Positions 1-8,447 are shown, numbered from the stretch's first letter. The stretch is 12,517 bases of DNA from Nitrospirota bacterium (GCA_021838765.1 JAKCCY010000084.1:1-12517), one strand, 5' to 3'. The notes: generated by a model from the sequence alone, not told the origin. Program-made: numbers and translations.

Positions 1-225
1 CGCTCCTTTCAGAATCCTTTCCCCCGGACGAAGCCAGAGATGAAAGAGATTCACCAAAAGAATTTCAGTTCCGGCCCTTGAGAGAACATCCGAGCTTAGC
101 CCCCGGACCGAACCCCGTGTGCCAACCGGCATAAAGTTCGGAGTTTCAACAATACCGGCCTCTGTGTGAAGGGATCCTGTCCTGGGCTTCCCTTCCGTTT
201 GCGGGTGGGACTCGATCCACTTCAC
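1..225 (-). CDS. tgt: Queuine/7-deazaguanine tRNA-ribosyltransferase (Tgt), N-terminal 75 residues, cut by window edge
   Basis: Tgt exchanges guanine at position 34 of GUN-anticodon tRNAs for the queuosine precursor preQ1. Reading the minus strand from a GTG at 225-223 gives 75 codons without a stop to the window edge. The translation contains hallmark Tgt N-terminal blocks: RTGSLHTEAGIVETPNFMPVG (split here as RTGSLHTEAG, residues 15-24, and VETPNFMPVG, residues 26-35), GSVRGLSSD (38-46), and the block ILLVNLFHLWLRPGERI (55-71), which matches the family's I-L-x-N-T-F-H-L-x-L-R-P-G signature. The GTG overlaps the argS stop by 4 nt (ATGTGA context), with GGAG a few bases upstream inside argS, so translational coupling is likely. 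The catalytic aspartates and the zinc-binding cysteines lie outside the window. The identity is clear from sequence; completeness of the gene cannot be judged. Confidence 0.9.
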   Translation of the reverse strand, partial: MKWIESHPQTEGKPRTGSLHTEAGIVETPNFMPVGTRGSVRGLSSDVLSRAGTEILLVNLFHLWLRPGERILKGA

Positions 226-2018
226 ATGCTCTCCGGAGCAGAAACACCCAAAAGGGAGAGACCAAGCTGAATGATCCGGCCCACTGCGGAGGAAAGGGCG
301 AGCCGGGCAAGGATCAAGGCTTCCCCGCCAGATTCGGGAGAAAGGATCCGGTTATGGAAGTAGTACCGGTGAAATTGCCCGGCAAGCTCAGTGAGGTAAT
401 CCGTCAGGGGATGGACTTCCATCATGGATCCGCACTCTGAAACGACCAGATCAAATCGGTCGAGAAGCATGATCAGCGTCTTTTCATCGGCACCGACCAG
501 TGGGGAGAGATGCTCGAGGGTCCATCTGGCTGGAACCCTGATCCCCCTTATTTCGGCCTGCTTGAGCAAATTGCAGACTCTGGCATGGGCGTACTGAACA
601 TAGTAGACCGGATTGTCCATCGACTTGCTTTTTGCAATTTCGAGATCAAAGTCGAGGGAGGATTCATGGCTTCTGGTCAGGTACAAAAAGCGTGTTGCGT
701 CTACCCCGACTTCGTCCAGAACGTCTGAAAGAGTCACGAAGTCCCCGGACCGTTTGGACATTCCCACCGGCTTGCCCTCACGAAGGAGGTTGACCAGCTG
801 GATAAGCGCCACCTTCAGTTCGGCGTTTGTTCCATTGAGGGCGTTCAGTGTTTTCATTGCGGCTTGCATGCGCAGGATATAACCATGATGATCCGCTCCC
901 CAGACATCGATAAAGAGATCGTGTCCCCGGGAAATTTTTTCGCGATGATAGGCGATGTCGGCGGCATAGTAGGTCAGGTTCCCGTCACTCTTTCTCAGGA
1001 CGCGGTCTTTGTCATCTCCCAGACGGGTTGTCCTGAGCCATAAGGCTCCTTCTTCCTCAAAAAGATCCGGGATATCCGCCAATCCTGTCGATGAGGATGC
1101 GTTTGAAAAGTTCCTGATCTCGTCAAGACATCTGTCAATGGCTGTTTTTCCTTCGACAGGATCGGCCGCATGCAGGGTTTTCTCCGAAAAGTAGCGATCG
1201 AATCCGATTCCGAAACGCATAAGGTCCTTCCGGATTCCCTCCATGATCCGATCTTCCGCAATTTCGGAAAAACGGGTCAGAAAACCGGCAGAATGATCCA
1301 TTCCGGCTTGGGCATGTTCCCTCTCTTCCTCCGACAGGAGGTTTGGATTATCGGCGATTTCCCTGGCGATTTCGGTGACATAGGAACCCTGATAAGAGCT
1401 TCCGTCCGGAAGAATCCTGGTTTTTTCCTCGTCGGACAGATCCCCCTGCAAAGCTCTCCAGGCAAGATAGGTCGATCTGGCCAGAAGATCCATCTGGTTA
1501 CCGGCATTGTTGATGTAGTACTCGGAAGTCACCTCATGGCCCAGTATTTTTAAGATTCTCGCAATGCTGTTGCCGTAGGCAGCCCCCCTTCCGTGTCCCA
1601 CATGCAATGGACCCGTCGGGTTTGCACTGACATATTCGATCAGAATCTTTTTGGGGGATGTTACAGGGGTCACGGGCGAGCGATCAGTATCGAGGAGATT
1701 TTTCAGGCATTCATGCAAAAATTCCAGGGTAAAGGTAATATTCAGGTATCCCGGACCGGCCACTTCTATCTGGGTAATTTCCTGTAGGGCGGAAAGCTTT
1801 TTCTGAAGCTCGATGGCAATCGCCCTTGGAGCCATCTTCAGAGAGGTCGCAAGATGCATCGCAACCGGGGAAGCCAGATCTCCAAACCCGGCTTTTTTGG
1901 GGAACTCTATTCGGACGCCCTTGGGAAGAATGTCCAGGGAGGACTGATTGACTCCCTTTTCCTTCAGAAGATCATCCACAGACTCAGATATTTTTTTTTC
2001 AAGCCAACGATCCAGCAA
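222..2018 (-). CDS. argS: Arginyl-tRNA synthetase
   Basis: Class I aminoacyl-tRNA synthetase that attaches arginine to tRNA-Arg in the cytoplasm. Starting at the TTG at 2018 gives 598 residues, close to the usual 550-600. Visible in order are an N-terminal tRNA D-loop-recognition (Add1-like) domain (about 1-110, with GFGDLASPVAM), the HIGH motif as HVGH within SANPTGPLHVGHGRG (around 131-145), a GADHHGY block near 374-380, the KMSKS equivalent GMSKRSG (about 419-425), and the C-terminal DALR anticodon-binding region beginning near VQYAHARVCNLL. I chose TTG 2018 because GGGGAG lies 6 nt upstream (2030-2025) and the family alignment begins near LLDRWLEKKI. The frame is open further up to another TTG at 2057, which would add 13 residues but has no comparable ribosome site. 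The next gene, tgt, overlaps the stop by 4 nt. Confidence 0.95.
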   Translation of the reverse strand: MLDRWLEKKISESVDDLLKEKGVNQSSLDILPKGVRIEFPKKAGFGDLASPVAMHLATSLKMAPRAIAIELQKKLSALQEITQIEVAGPGYLNITFTLEFLHECLKNLLDTDRSPVTPVTSPKKILIEYVSANPTGPLHVGHGRGAAYGNSIARILKILGHEVTSEYYINNAGNQMDLLARSTYLAWRALQGDLSDEEKTRILPDGSSYQGSYVTEIAREIADNPNLLSEEEREHAQAGMDHSAGFLTRFSEIAEDRIMEGIRKDLMRFGIGFDRYFSEKTLHAADPVEGKTAIDRCLDEIRNFSNASSSTGLADIPDLFEEEGALWLRTTRLGDDKDRVLRKSDGNLTYYAADIAYHREKISRGHDLFIDVWGADHHGYILRMQAAMKTLNALNGTNAELKVALIQLVNLLREGKPVGMSKRSGDFVTLSDVLDEVGVDATRFLYLTRSHESSLDFDLEIAKSKSMDNPVYYVQYAHARVCNLLKQAEIRGIRVPARWTLEHLSPLVGADEKTLIMLLDRFDLVVSECGSMMEVHPLTDYLTELAGQFHRYYFHNRILSPESGGEALILARLALSSAVGRIIQLGLSLLGVSAPESM

Positions 2019-2203
2019 ATCTTGCTCCCCAATTAAAAAGATCACTTTTTGACACAATTCTTGAATCGTACCATTATTGCGGGGTGGCGCTCAATCAGGG
2101 GAAATAAAGATCTATGGGCAATGATGGCCAAGCGGTTCAATCAGTGGGTCTTTTGTCCTGGAGAAATCATCCGGAACCGGAGGTGGGCAGGAAGCCATGA
2201 TCT

Positions 2204-2833
2204 TCAGTGTTTTTTGGTCCGTCCCATGATCTCGCAAACTTCGCTGTCCGTGACCTGCGGAAACGCATCATAGAACTGCCCGACAGAACCAAAATCTTGC
2301 GGAGCCGAAAGGCAGACAACTTCATCCGCCCACTCCCTGACCTTTTCCAGCGCATCCCTGGCTGCGACCGGAATCGCCACAATAAGGCGAGAGGGGTGGC
2401 TTTCAAGGATCGAATGAAGAGCGGCGATCATTGTCGCACCGGTTGCTAGGCCGTCATCGACCACGATCACGATGCGGCCGGAACGATCGATCGGCTTCGA
2501 GAACGGTGTGTAAATGCGTCTGCGATCCTTTATGATGGCAAGCTGCCGGTTTCGTTCCATTGTGATATAGGAGGGAGAGCTGCCCGGTTCTCCGGACAGG
2601 TGAGCCCACCCGGATTCATCCACCGATCCGATCGCAAATTCGGGATTGCCGGGTGCTCCGATCTTGCGGACCAGAACAATATCGAGCTCCCCGGAAAGTC
2701 TATTCGCAATGATCTCTCCCATGGGGACCGCTCCCCTTGGAATGGCAATGATCAGAGGAAATCTTCCCTTATAGGACATCAGCTCCGCCGAAAGCTTTTC
2801 GGCGGCATCGTTCCGGTCTGAAAACAAGGCCAT
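2204..2833 (-). CDS. PRPP-type phosphoribosyltransferase (COG1926-like)
   Basis: A 209-residue type I phosphoribosyltransferase-fold protein. The PRPP-binding loop is plain: IVIVVDDGLATGATM (121-135), with two acidic residues and a G-x-T-G-x-T-like segment. Upstream lie IPRGAVPMG (31-39) and VRKIGAPGNPEFAIGSV (55-71), typical of the stand-alone COG1926 'predicted phosphoribosyltransferase' family. The substrate base of these proteins is not known to me, so no specific salvage reaction is claimed. The ATG at 2833 has GGAGGGG 5 nt upstream (2845-2839). The baeRF gene lies 76 nt upstream on the same strand and argS 185 nt downstream. I see no transmembrane segment; it is probably cytoplasmic. 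The PRTase fold is secure; the physiological role is unknown. Confidence 0.85.
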   Translation of the reverse strand: MALFSDRNDAAEKLSAELMSYKGRFPLIIAIPRGAVPMGEIIANRLSGELDIVLVRKIGAPGNPEFAIGSVDESGWAHLSGEPGSSPSYITMERNRQLAIIKDRRRIYTPFSKPIDRSGRIVIVVDDGLATGATMIAALHSILESHPSRLIVAIPVAARDALEKVREWADEVVCLSAPQDFGSVGQFYDAFPQVTDSEVCEIMGRTKKH

Positions 2834-2909
2834 GGCGACCCCTCCGAAAGTCTTCAGAATCCATTTCGGGAAAGAGCCTCTTTTGAAAAGTCAGAGACTG
2901 ATGAATGGC

Positions 2910-3356
2910 TCAGAGAAGAATGACCGCATTGATTTTCTCTCGCATTTCTTTTGGAGACAGTCCCGTATAATCCTTGGCGATCGTTTGAAGGATTGTTTCC
3001 TGAACCTTGTTATCAAGACACTCCCTCAATTTTCCCACAAATTCGGGAAGTGCCACAATAACGAGCCGATCATACTTCTGATGTGTCCTGCCACTGGATA
3101 GCTCTTTTTCAATAACTCTGGTAAAACGGGTCAAATCCGCTTCATGGGGAGACGTCGACCATTCCACAGCGGGTCGGGAACCCTGTCCGGAAGCGGTATT
3201 GTTTCTTCCCCCGACATCGCTTGCCATGTCACTGTTTTTCAGTTTCCCCTCAGGATGATCCAAGGTTTTTACGAGTGTCCATGGCTGTCCCGTGCCCTGA
3301 CTCTGGTAAATGCTTGCCGTTGACCGGTTTGCCGAAAGAATCCATGTTGTTGACAT
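2910..3356 (-). CDS. Host attachment / baeRF-type protein (COG5622-like)
   Basis: A 148-residue protein that resembles the 'protein required for attachment to host cells' family, which comparative work places among bacterial homologues of archaeo-eukaryotic release factor eRF1 (baeRF). Diagnostic features are the N-terminal strand MSTTWILSANRSTASIY, which resembles the family's W-x-x-x-A-[DN]-x-x-x-A-x-x-[FY] opening, and the C-terminal segment LVIVALPEFVGKLRECL (98-114) followed by VQETILQTIAKDYTGLSPKEM, matching the family's 'LVIVAPPxxLGxLR...KDLT' pattern. The middle (about 37-75) is polar, Gly/Ser-rich and probably a flexible loop. The ATG at 3356 has AAAGGGGG about 6 nt upstream. The family name comes from one historical Agrobacterium phenotype and says nothing certain about function here; a ribosome- or RNA-related role is an inference from the fold. 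Confidence 0.75.
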   Translation of the reverse strand: MSTTWILSANRSTASIYQSQGTGQPWTLVKTLDHPEGKLKNSDMASDVGGRNNTASGQGSRPAVEWSTSPHEADLTRFTRVIEKELSSGRTHQKYDRLVIVALPEFVGKLRECLDNKVQETILQTIAKDYTGLSPKEMREKINAVILL

Positions 3357-3578
3357 ATTGGCCCCCTTTCAGAATGAGTTCAACGAGATATTGATCCTGC
3401 ACAAGCTACTTGTCAATTGAGTGGAAAAGGAGAATGACGGAGGAGATATTTCTGCAGAAATAAAAGAAATATCTGAAAAAACAGGAATCGAATTCATGAA
3501 AACTGATGGTCTGTCAAGTCAACTAAAGTTTGGAAAAGCAGAGAAAGCCATTCGAGGTGGCAGATCAGAAGCTTGGTT
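3357..3578. other. AT-rich intergenic region between tsaD and the baeRF gene, with nested palindromes
   Basis: This gap is visibly richer in A+T than the flanking genes. It contains a perfect 14-bp palindrome, ATTTCTGCAGAAAT, at 3448-3461. Overlapping it is a 9-bp inverted repeat, AGATATTTC (3444-3452) with GAAATATCT (3466-3474). Neither arm is followed by a T run in either direction, so it is not a standard terminator for tsaD. A plus-strand open frame (3421-3606, 61 codons from GTG) crosses it and runs into the tsaD 3' end, but it has no ribosome site at that GTG and no recognisable similarity, so I do not call it a gene. The promoter of the baeRF gene lies at the left end. Confidence 0.5.
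3388..3416 (-). promoter_or_regulatory. Candidate sigma70-type promoter of the baeRF gene
   Basis: On the minus strand a consensus TTGACA occupies 3416-3411. A 17-nt spacer follows, then CAATAT at 3393-3388 (a poor -10, 3 of 6 to consensus; AATATC one base on is an alternative). The predicted start would leave a leader of about 25-30 nt before the ATG at 3356, which itself has a strong purine-rich ribosome site. The -35 match is exact but the -10 is weak, so this is a candidate only. Confidence 0.45.
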
Positions 3579-4610
3579 CTATTCGGAGGGATCCCATCGG
3601 GCCTGAACGGAAAAATTCCGATAGGGAAAAGGGGTGAAAAGTCCCTGTTTCATGGAATCAAGGCCAATCATGGCGATGGAAAGGGCATTATCTCCACAGA
3701 GTTTTGGAGGGGCCATCAGAAGGTTGATCCCTTTTTGGTGACACAGTTTCTCCATGCGTGTTCGCAAAGCCCGGTTGATGGCCACGCCGCCCCCCAGGAG
3801 AAAGGTATCGGGTGACTCAGCTTCGATGACTTTGGTGATTCGGCTGAACAGATGGTCCAAAATCGCCGTCTGCAAGGAATCCGCCCATAAAGACTGATCT
3901 TCGCAAGACAACACCCCGGCATTGGCATGGATGGTTTGCCGAAGCTTCAGGGAAAAAGCCGTTTTCATCCCGCTAAAGCTGAAATTCAGCGGATCTTCCG
4001 TTCGGATGGGACCTTTGGTCAAGGGAAGGATTGAGCGGGTGTTGACACTGGCCATCCTCTCTATCGCCGGCCCTCCGGGAAATGGCAGCCCCATGAGCTT
4101 TCCACCCTTGTCAAAGGTTTCTCCCGCGGCATCATCGACCGTTCTGGATATCAGCTTCAGCTTGGGCCAACGGGTCACGTCATAAAGATGGGTGTGGCCT
4201 CCGGAAACAACGAGACCCAATGTTTTTCCGTGAAGATCCGAGATCTGGTCGAAGGCCCCACGAAGATGGGCAATGACATGATGGACGGGAACGATGGGGA
4301 TTTCATGGGGGAAGGCAAGACCTTTTGCAAAGGAGACCCCCACCAGGAGGGATCCTGAAAGACCTGGTCCTCTGGTGACTGCGATTGCGAGAAGTTCAGA
4401 GATATCCGTATTGGTTTCCTGAAACGCCTTTTGGACGAGAGAGGGGAGAATTTGGGCGTGAGCCCTTGAGGCCACTTCAGGAACAACTCCTCCATACCGC
4501 TCGTGGAGAGTTTCCTGGCCAAGCGTTTCCAGAAATAAAGTAGCCCCGGTCTCATCGACCAGGGCTACAGATGTATCGTCACAAGATGTTTCTATACCCA
4601 GAAGTTTCAA
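3579..4610 (-). CDS. tsaD: tRNA N6-adenosine threonylcarbamoyltransferase TsaD
   Basis: TsaD transfers the threonylcarbamoyl group from threonylcarbamoyl-AMP to adenosine 37 of ANN-decoding tRNAs, working with TsaB and TsaE. The 343-residue product has the full family layout: the opening MKLLGIETSCDDTSVAL, the metal-binding HxxxH motif as HVIAH (111-115), the ATP/substrate glycine motif VVSGGHTH (134-141), TVDDAAGETFDKGGKLMGLPFPGG (157-180; key residues D159, D160, E164 and D167-K168), FSFSGMKTA (210-218), LLGGGVAINRALR (271-283) and CGDNA (305-309). The start is a TTG at 4610; no in-frame ATG exists between the clpC stop and this point, and the family alignment begins exactly here. The upstream ribosome site is weak (GGAAAAG). 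It lies 20 nt downstream of clpC on the same strand, so it is probably co-transcribed with it. Neither TsaB nor TsaE is in the window. Confidence 0.96.
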   Translation of the reverse strand: MKLLGIETSCDDTSVALVDETGATLFLETLGQETLHERYGGVVPEVASRAHAQILPSLVQKAFQETNTDISELLAIAVTRGPGLSGSLLVGVSFAKGLAFPHEIPIVPVHHVIAHLRGAFDQISDLHGKTLGLVVSGGHTHLYDVTRWPKLKLISRTVDDAAGETFDKGGKLMGLPFPGGPAIERMASVNTRSILPLTKGPIRTEDPLNFSFSGMKTAFSLKLRQTIHANAGVLSCEDQSLWADSLQTAILDHLFSRITKVIEAESPDTFLLGGGVAINRALRTRMEKLCHQKGINLLMAPPKLCGDNALSIAMIGLDSMKQGLFTPFPYRNFSVQARWDPSE

Positions 4611-4630
4611 TCTTTTCCAAAAACTCCCTG

Positions 4631-7072
4631 TCAGCCGACTTGCGCCATCATGTCTTCTTCAATAAAGACGGGGTGACCTTCCCGGAGTTCCACCCGGATT
4701 TTCTTCGGATCCTTGAACTGTCCGGAAATGATCATTTCGGAGAGTCTGTCTTCTATATGTCGTTGTATCGCCCTTCTCATCGGCCGAGCACCATAATGGG
4801 CCTCATAGCCTTCCTTGACGAGCCACTTTTTGGCTTCAGGAGTAAGTGTTACCGAGATCCCCTTCTCGACAAGCCGCTTGTTCAGGTCTTCAATCCTGAG
4901 ATCAACGATCGCCTCAAGGTGAATCTCCGTCAACGGATGGAAGACAACGATATCGTCAATCCTGTTGAGAAATTCAGGGTTGAAGGTTCTCTTGAGTTCT
5001 TCCTGGATGGAGTTCTTGACGAACTTCTCCTTGGAATCGAGCCCCGCTCGCTGAAATCCCAGGCTGCCCTCTTTTTCAATCGAACGGGCACCAAGATTGG
5101 ATGTCATGATCAGGACAGTATTCTTGAAGTCGATTTTGCGTCCAAGGCTGTCCGTAATGTATCCATCGTCAAGAATTTGCAAAAGTACATTGAAAAGGTC
5201 TGGATGAGCCTTTTCAATTTCGTCAAACAGGACAACGGAATATGGTCTGCGACGGACCCGTTCTGTCAGCTGTCCGCCTTCTTCGTACCCGACGTAACCG
5301 GGAGGTGCTCCGGTCAGCCTGGAAACATTGAACCGTTCCATGTACTCGGACATGTCGACCCGGATAAGAGCCTCTTCATTTCCAAAAAGGGTCTCTGCGA
5401 GCGTTCGCGCAAGCTCCGTCTTTCCGACACCTGTCGGTCCCAGGAAAATAAAGGATCCGATCGGACGCTTTTCTCCCTTGATCCCTGCACGGGAGCGTCT
5501 GATCGAGCGTGCAATGGCGGAAATGGCTTCATCCTGACCAACGATTCTCTGATGCATCTCGGATTCCAGTTTCAAAAGCTTCTGGCTTTCCTGTTCCTCT
5601 ATTTTGTAGAGGGGAATTCCGGTCATCTTGGAAACAATGACGGAAATCTCTTCAGGGCCGATCACAGGCTTGTTTCTCTCCTGCTCGGTTTTCCAGCGCA
5701 GCTTTTCCTCTTCGGACTGCTTTTTGAGGACATCCTCCTCCGAACGAAGTCTGACCGCCTCCTCAAAGTTCTGGACTCGAATGGCTTTTTCCTTGTCCCT
5801 GATGACCCTTTTCAGCTCCTGATCAAGTCCCTTGAGATCTTCCGGCAGGGAAAAGCTCTTGAGCTTGGCGCGGGAGCCCGCCTCATCAATGATATCAATC
5901 GCCTTGTCCGGCAGGAACCGGTCTGTCACATACCGTTGGGCCAATGTGACCGCATCATGAATGGCGGCGTCCGTGATCTGGACTCCGTGATGTTCTTCAT
6001 AACGATCCCTGAGACCCATGATGATCCGCTCCGCTTCCTCAACAGGGGGTTCGTTCACCTGAATGGGCTGGAAGCGACGCTTCAGGGCACCGTCTTTTTC
6101 AATGTATTTTCTGTATTCATCAAGTGTGGTGGCTCCAATACACTGGATTTCTCCTCTGGAGAGAGCCGGTTTGAGCATGTTGGAGGCATCGATCGAGCCT
6201 TCGGCCGCTCCCGCTCCAACCAAGGTATGGAGTTCATCAATGAAGATGATGATATTTCCGGCTGTCACCACTTCCTTCATGACAATCTTCAGACGTTCCT
6301 CGAACTGGCCGCGATACTTGGTCCCGGCGACAAGGGATCCCAGATCGAGCGCGATGACCCTCTTGTTCAGAAGATTGTCGGGAACCTCTCCCGCCACGAT
6401 TTTCTGGGCGAGCCCTTCAACGATGGCTGTTTTACCGACGCCGGATTCTCCGATAAGGATCGGGTTGTTCTTGCCCCTTCTTCCCAGAATCTGGAGAACG
6501 CGTTCGATTTCCTCGGTCCTTCCGATAACGGGATCAAGCTGGTTCTCGACAGCCATTTGTGTGAGATCCCTGCCAAAGTCATCAAGGGCCGGAGTGTTGC
6601 TTTTCCGTTCTTTTTCCTTGGCGGAGCCAGAGTTTGCCCGTTTCAGAAGACTGGCGGTCAACTGTCTTGCCGCCATCAGATTGGCACCCAAAGCCCTGAG
6701 GATTTTTCCACCGATACCATCCTCTTCCCGGAGGACTCCCAGAAGAAGATGTTCGCTCCCAATATGTGTATGGCCCAGCAAACGGGCTTCATCGACAGCA
6801 TATTCGATGACTTTTTTGACACGGGGTGTAAGAGGAAGCTCTCCAAAGGTGAGCGTCGATGTGCCACCCAGAAGATTCCTCTCTATTTCCATGCGGATCT
6901 GTTCGGGAGTCAGCCCCATCCTTTTGAGGACAGAGACCGGTATTCCGTCCTGTTCACGCACAAGAGCCAAGACAATATGTTCCGTCCCAAGATAATCATT
7001 CTGGTGCTTTTCGGCCTCTTCCCTTGCCATAATGATAACTTTGCGACCTTTTTCTGTAAATTTGTCCATCAT
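4631..7072 (-). CDS. clpC: ATP-dependent Clp protease ATP-binding subunit ClpC
   Basis: AAA+ unfoldase that delivers proteins to the ClpP peptidase. The 813 residues are of standard ClpC length. In order: Clp-N double repeat (about 1-145, starting [16 protein letters not shown]); first AAA+ domain with Walker A GESGVGKT (208-215) and Walker B IIFIDE (275-280); a UVR/middle-domain coiled coil (about 415-465, charged, with [13 protein letters not shown]), which separates ClpC from ClpA; second AAA+ domain with Walker A GPTGVGKT (545-552), Walker B VVLFDE (613-618) and SLGFQ (670-674), which fits the ClpP-docking [LIV]GF loop; and C-terminal D2 small domain ([21 protein letters not shown]). The ATG at 7072 has AAGGAG 7 nt upstream; a second ATG follows immediately at 7069. 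No ctsR, mcsA or mcsB lies beside it, unlike the Bacillus operon. tsaD follows 20 nt downstream. Confidence 0.97.
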   Translation of the reverse strand: MMDKFTEKGRKVIIMAREEAEKHQNDYLGTEHIVLALVREQDGIPVSVLKRMGLTPEQIRMEIERNLLGGTSTLTFGELPLTPRVKKVIEYAVDEARLLGHTHIGSEHLLLGVLREEDGIGGKILRALGANLMAARQLTASLLKRANSGSAKEKERKSNTPALDDFGRDLTQMAVENQLDPVIGRTEEIERVLQILGRRGKNNPILIGESGVGKTAIVEGLAQKIVAGEVPDNLLNKRVIALDLGSLVAGTKYRGQFEERLKIVMKEVVTAGNIIIFIDELHTLVGAGAAEGSIDASNMLKPALSRGEIQCIGATTLDEYRKYIEKDGALKRRFQPIQVNEPPVEEAERIIMGLRDRYEEHHGVQITDAAIHDAVTLAQRYVTDRFLPDKAIDIIDEAGSRAKLKSFSLPEDLKGLDQELKRVIRDKEKAIRVQNFEEAVRLRSEEDVLKKQSEEEKLRWKTEQERNKPVIGPEEISVIVSKMTGIPLYKIEEQESQKLLKLESEMHQRIVGQDEAISAIARSIRRSRAGIKGEKRPIGSFIFLGPTGVGKTELARTLAETLFGNEEALIRVDMSEYMERFNVSRLTGAPPGYVGYEEGGQLTERVRRRPYSVVLFDEIEKAHPDLFNVLLQILDDGYITDSLGRKIDFKNTVLIMTSNLGARSIEKEGSLGFQRAGLDSKEKFVKNSIQEELKRTFNPEFLNRIDDIVVFHPLTEIHLEAIVDLRIEDLNKRLVEKGISVTLTPEAKKWLVKEGYEAHYGARPMRRAIQRHIEDRLSEMIISGQFKDPKKIRVELREGHPVFIEEDMMAQVG

Positions 7073-7124
7073 GACGCATCTCCTTGGATAAGGCCCGATT
7101 CAGGACAACTAACCTTCTGAAAAA

Positions 7125-7153
7125 ATGGTACTCCCCACCTCCATTCTAGTCAA
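7125..7153 (-). promoter_or_regulatory. Candidate sigma70-type promoter of clpC
   Basis: On the minus strand TTGACT at 7153-7148 is followed by a 17-nt spacer and TACCAT at 7130-7125 (4 of 6 to TATAAT). Transcription would start near 7118 and give a leader of about 45 nt before the clpC ATG. It sits in the 178-nt gap between the outer-membrane protein gene and clpC, so clpC need not depend on read-through. I saw no CIRCE-like or CtsR-like repeat over it. This rests on pattern alone. Confidence 0.5.
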
Positions 7154-7250
7154 GGCGGTCCGATAAGGTTTGGTGACAATAATGTCCGAGTCCCCTCTCC
7201 ATCCTGTTTTTCCGCAAGCTCCGGGGGAAGGCTGTCTACCCTGGCCAGAT

Positions 7251-8447
7251 TTACCGGGGGAGCACCTTCCCGTCTATTCCTCCCCAGTAGTACCAAAGGG
7301 AAAAGTTAGGGGTAACAGCAAGATATTCATTTGTCCCGAATGCGGGAAGAAGAACGCCCGCCGACATGGCCAGCCGCTCCGTCAGATTGACTTCAAAGGT
7401 CGGCTGAACACCGAGAATGTTGAAAGTATTCGGTCGAGCCGAGACTGTATTTCCATCGATGCTGAAGGGAAGCCCTGAAAGCCCCACGAACTCCATAATG
7501 ATCCCGAGTCCCCTCTGATCGTTGATCACATCTTCAATTCCCAGACGGTACTGCGCAATATCGCCGTATTGATTGAAGGTTGATTTGGTTGACCCGGGCA
7601 AGACTCCCGATCCGGGGAATGAGTATGAGTACAAAAAATCACCATAGATTCTGATTGGCTTGATGTTTTTTCTGGTCAGGAAAACGGCGGTCAGGCTTGG
7701 TTCCCCGAGATGCGTTGATGGAACCACTGACAGGGGAGGAAGTGTGGAGCTCTTTGGCAGCGGGGTGCCAAGCCAGGAAGATGTTGGAACAGTCACAAGA
7801 AGCGCCGTCGAAAAGGAGGGTCTGGAGGTTTCGGGATCCTGGATGACCCAGCGATGCTTGATTCCGATGGTGGTGTCATTGAATCCCGCTCCGTCGGTGA
7901 CCTGTCCCTGATAGGAGGAAAAAGTGCCGAGGAGAGAGGGCAAAAAAACAAGTTCTGTATTGGCATCCACTCCATAAAACATGGCAAAAAGAGCCAGAAG
8001 CTGATTTTTGGAAAACCCCTGAGGAAGACCGTTGATTCCCCCGCTGTCAGAGTATTCTCCTTCAGTCAGCGCACCGTAGAAGAAAAATCGTCCGTTGAAC
8101 TCTCCCTCCGGGAGGGAATCCGCCTGGGGCATATAGTTCGGGCCGGCGGTCATTGGGTTCCAGGAATGTCGATAGGCTTCGATCGCATCCCGTCCATTTC
8201 GGGAGAGCGGAGTGGTTTCGGTATCGATAGGGGCGGGTTGGGAGTTTGTGGGCTGGATGGTTTTGGTGGAGGGTTTTTGAACCGGGATTTTGCCGGATTT
8301 TTGATCTTTGGTGGGTTGGGATACACTGGAAGGAGGGTTGGGTGCAGGGTCTGCCCCCCAGGCATTATTGAGAGTAATCACCTCAAATTGGTAAATAAAA
8401 ACGATAATTAAAATGATTTTCGATAAAACAGACACTAGTTTGATCAT
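7251..8447 (-). CDS. Putative outer-membrane beta-barrel protein with proline-rich N-terminal linker
   Basis: A 398-residue secreted protein. Residues 1-32 form a signal peptide (MIKLVSVLSK, then the hydrophobic IILIIVFIYQFEVITL, then NNAWGA with a likely cut before DPAP). Residues about 33-80 are rich in Pro, Ser, Thr, Lys and Gln, a low-complexity linker. The rest has many alternating polar/aromatic stretches, e.g. FNGRFFFYGAL, IYGDFLYSYSF, IAQYRLGIEDV, LGVQPTFEVNLTERLAMSAGV, and ends FSLWYYWGGIDGKVLPR, as expected of an outer-membrane beta barrel. The organisation resembles the 'transporter' barrels grouped with phenol-degradation MetA-like proteins, but no substrate can be named. The ATG at 8447 has GAAAGG upstream. 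It is divergent from the ATP-grasp/alpha-E/Anbu operon. The barrel class is fairly safe; the family name is not. Confidence 0.65.
   Translation of the reverse strand: MIKLVSVLSKIILIIVFIYQFEVITLNNAWGADPAPNPPSSVSQPTKDQKSGKIPVQKPSTKTIQPTNSQPAPIDTETTPLSRNGRDAIEAYRHSWNPMTAGPNYMPQADSLPEGEFNGRFFFYGALTEGEYSDSGGINGLPQGFSKNQLLALFAMFYGVDANTELVFLPSLLGTFSSYQGQVTDGAGFNDTTIGIKHRWVIQDPETSRPSFSTALLVTVPTSSWLGTPLPKSSTLPPLSVVPSTHLGEPSLTAVFLTRKNIKPIRIYGDFLYSYSFPGSGVLPGSTKSTFNQYGDIAQYRLGIEDVINDQRGLGIIMEFVGLSGLPFSIDGNTVSARPNTFNILGVQPTFEVNLTERLAMSAGVLLPAFGTNEYLAVTPNFSLWYYWGGIDGKVLPR

Noticed and set aside
3444..3474. Terminator for tsaD
   Set aside because: The inverted repeat is AT-only at its ends and is not followed by a T run on the minus strand, so it does not fit a Rho-independent terminator.
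3421..3606. 61-codon plus-strand frame between the baeRF gene and tsaD
   Set aside because: It has no ribosome site before the GTG, runs 28 nt into the tsaD 3' end, and the product is not recognisable. It could only be kept with expression data.
6063..6995. 310-codon plus-strand open frame within clpC
   Set aside because: It is rich in Ser, Arg and Pro, the usual signature of a shadow frame, and lies wholly within clpC.
4571..7120. 849-codon open frame on the plus strand opposite clpC
   Set aside because: It is entirely antisense to an unmistakable ClpC gene with all motifs. The product is not recognisable and is rich in Phe, Asp and Leu as expected from complementing biased codons; no ribosome site supports it.
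7854..8411. 185-codon plus-strand frame opposite the barrel gene
   Set aside because: Its glycine-rich tail is simply the complement of the proline-rich linker of the minus-strand gene.
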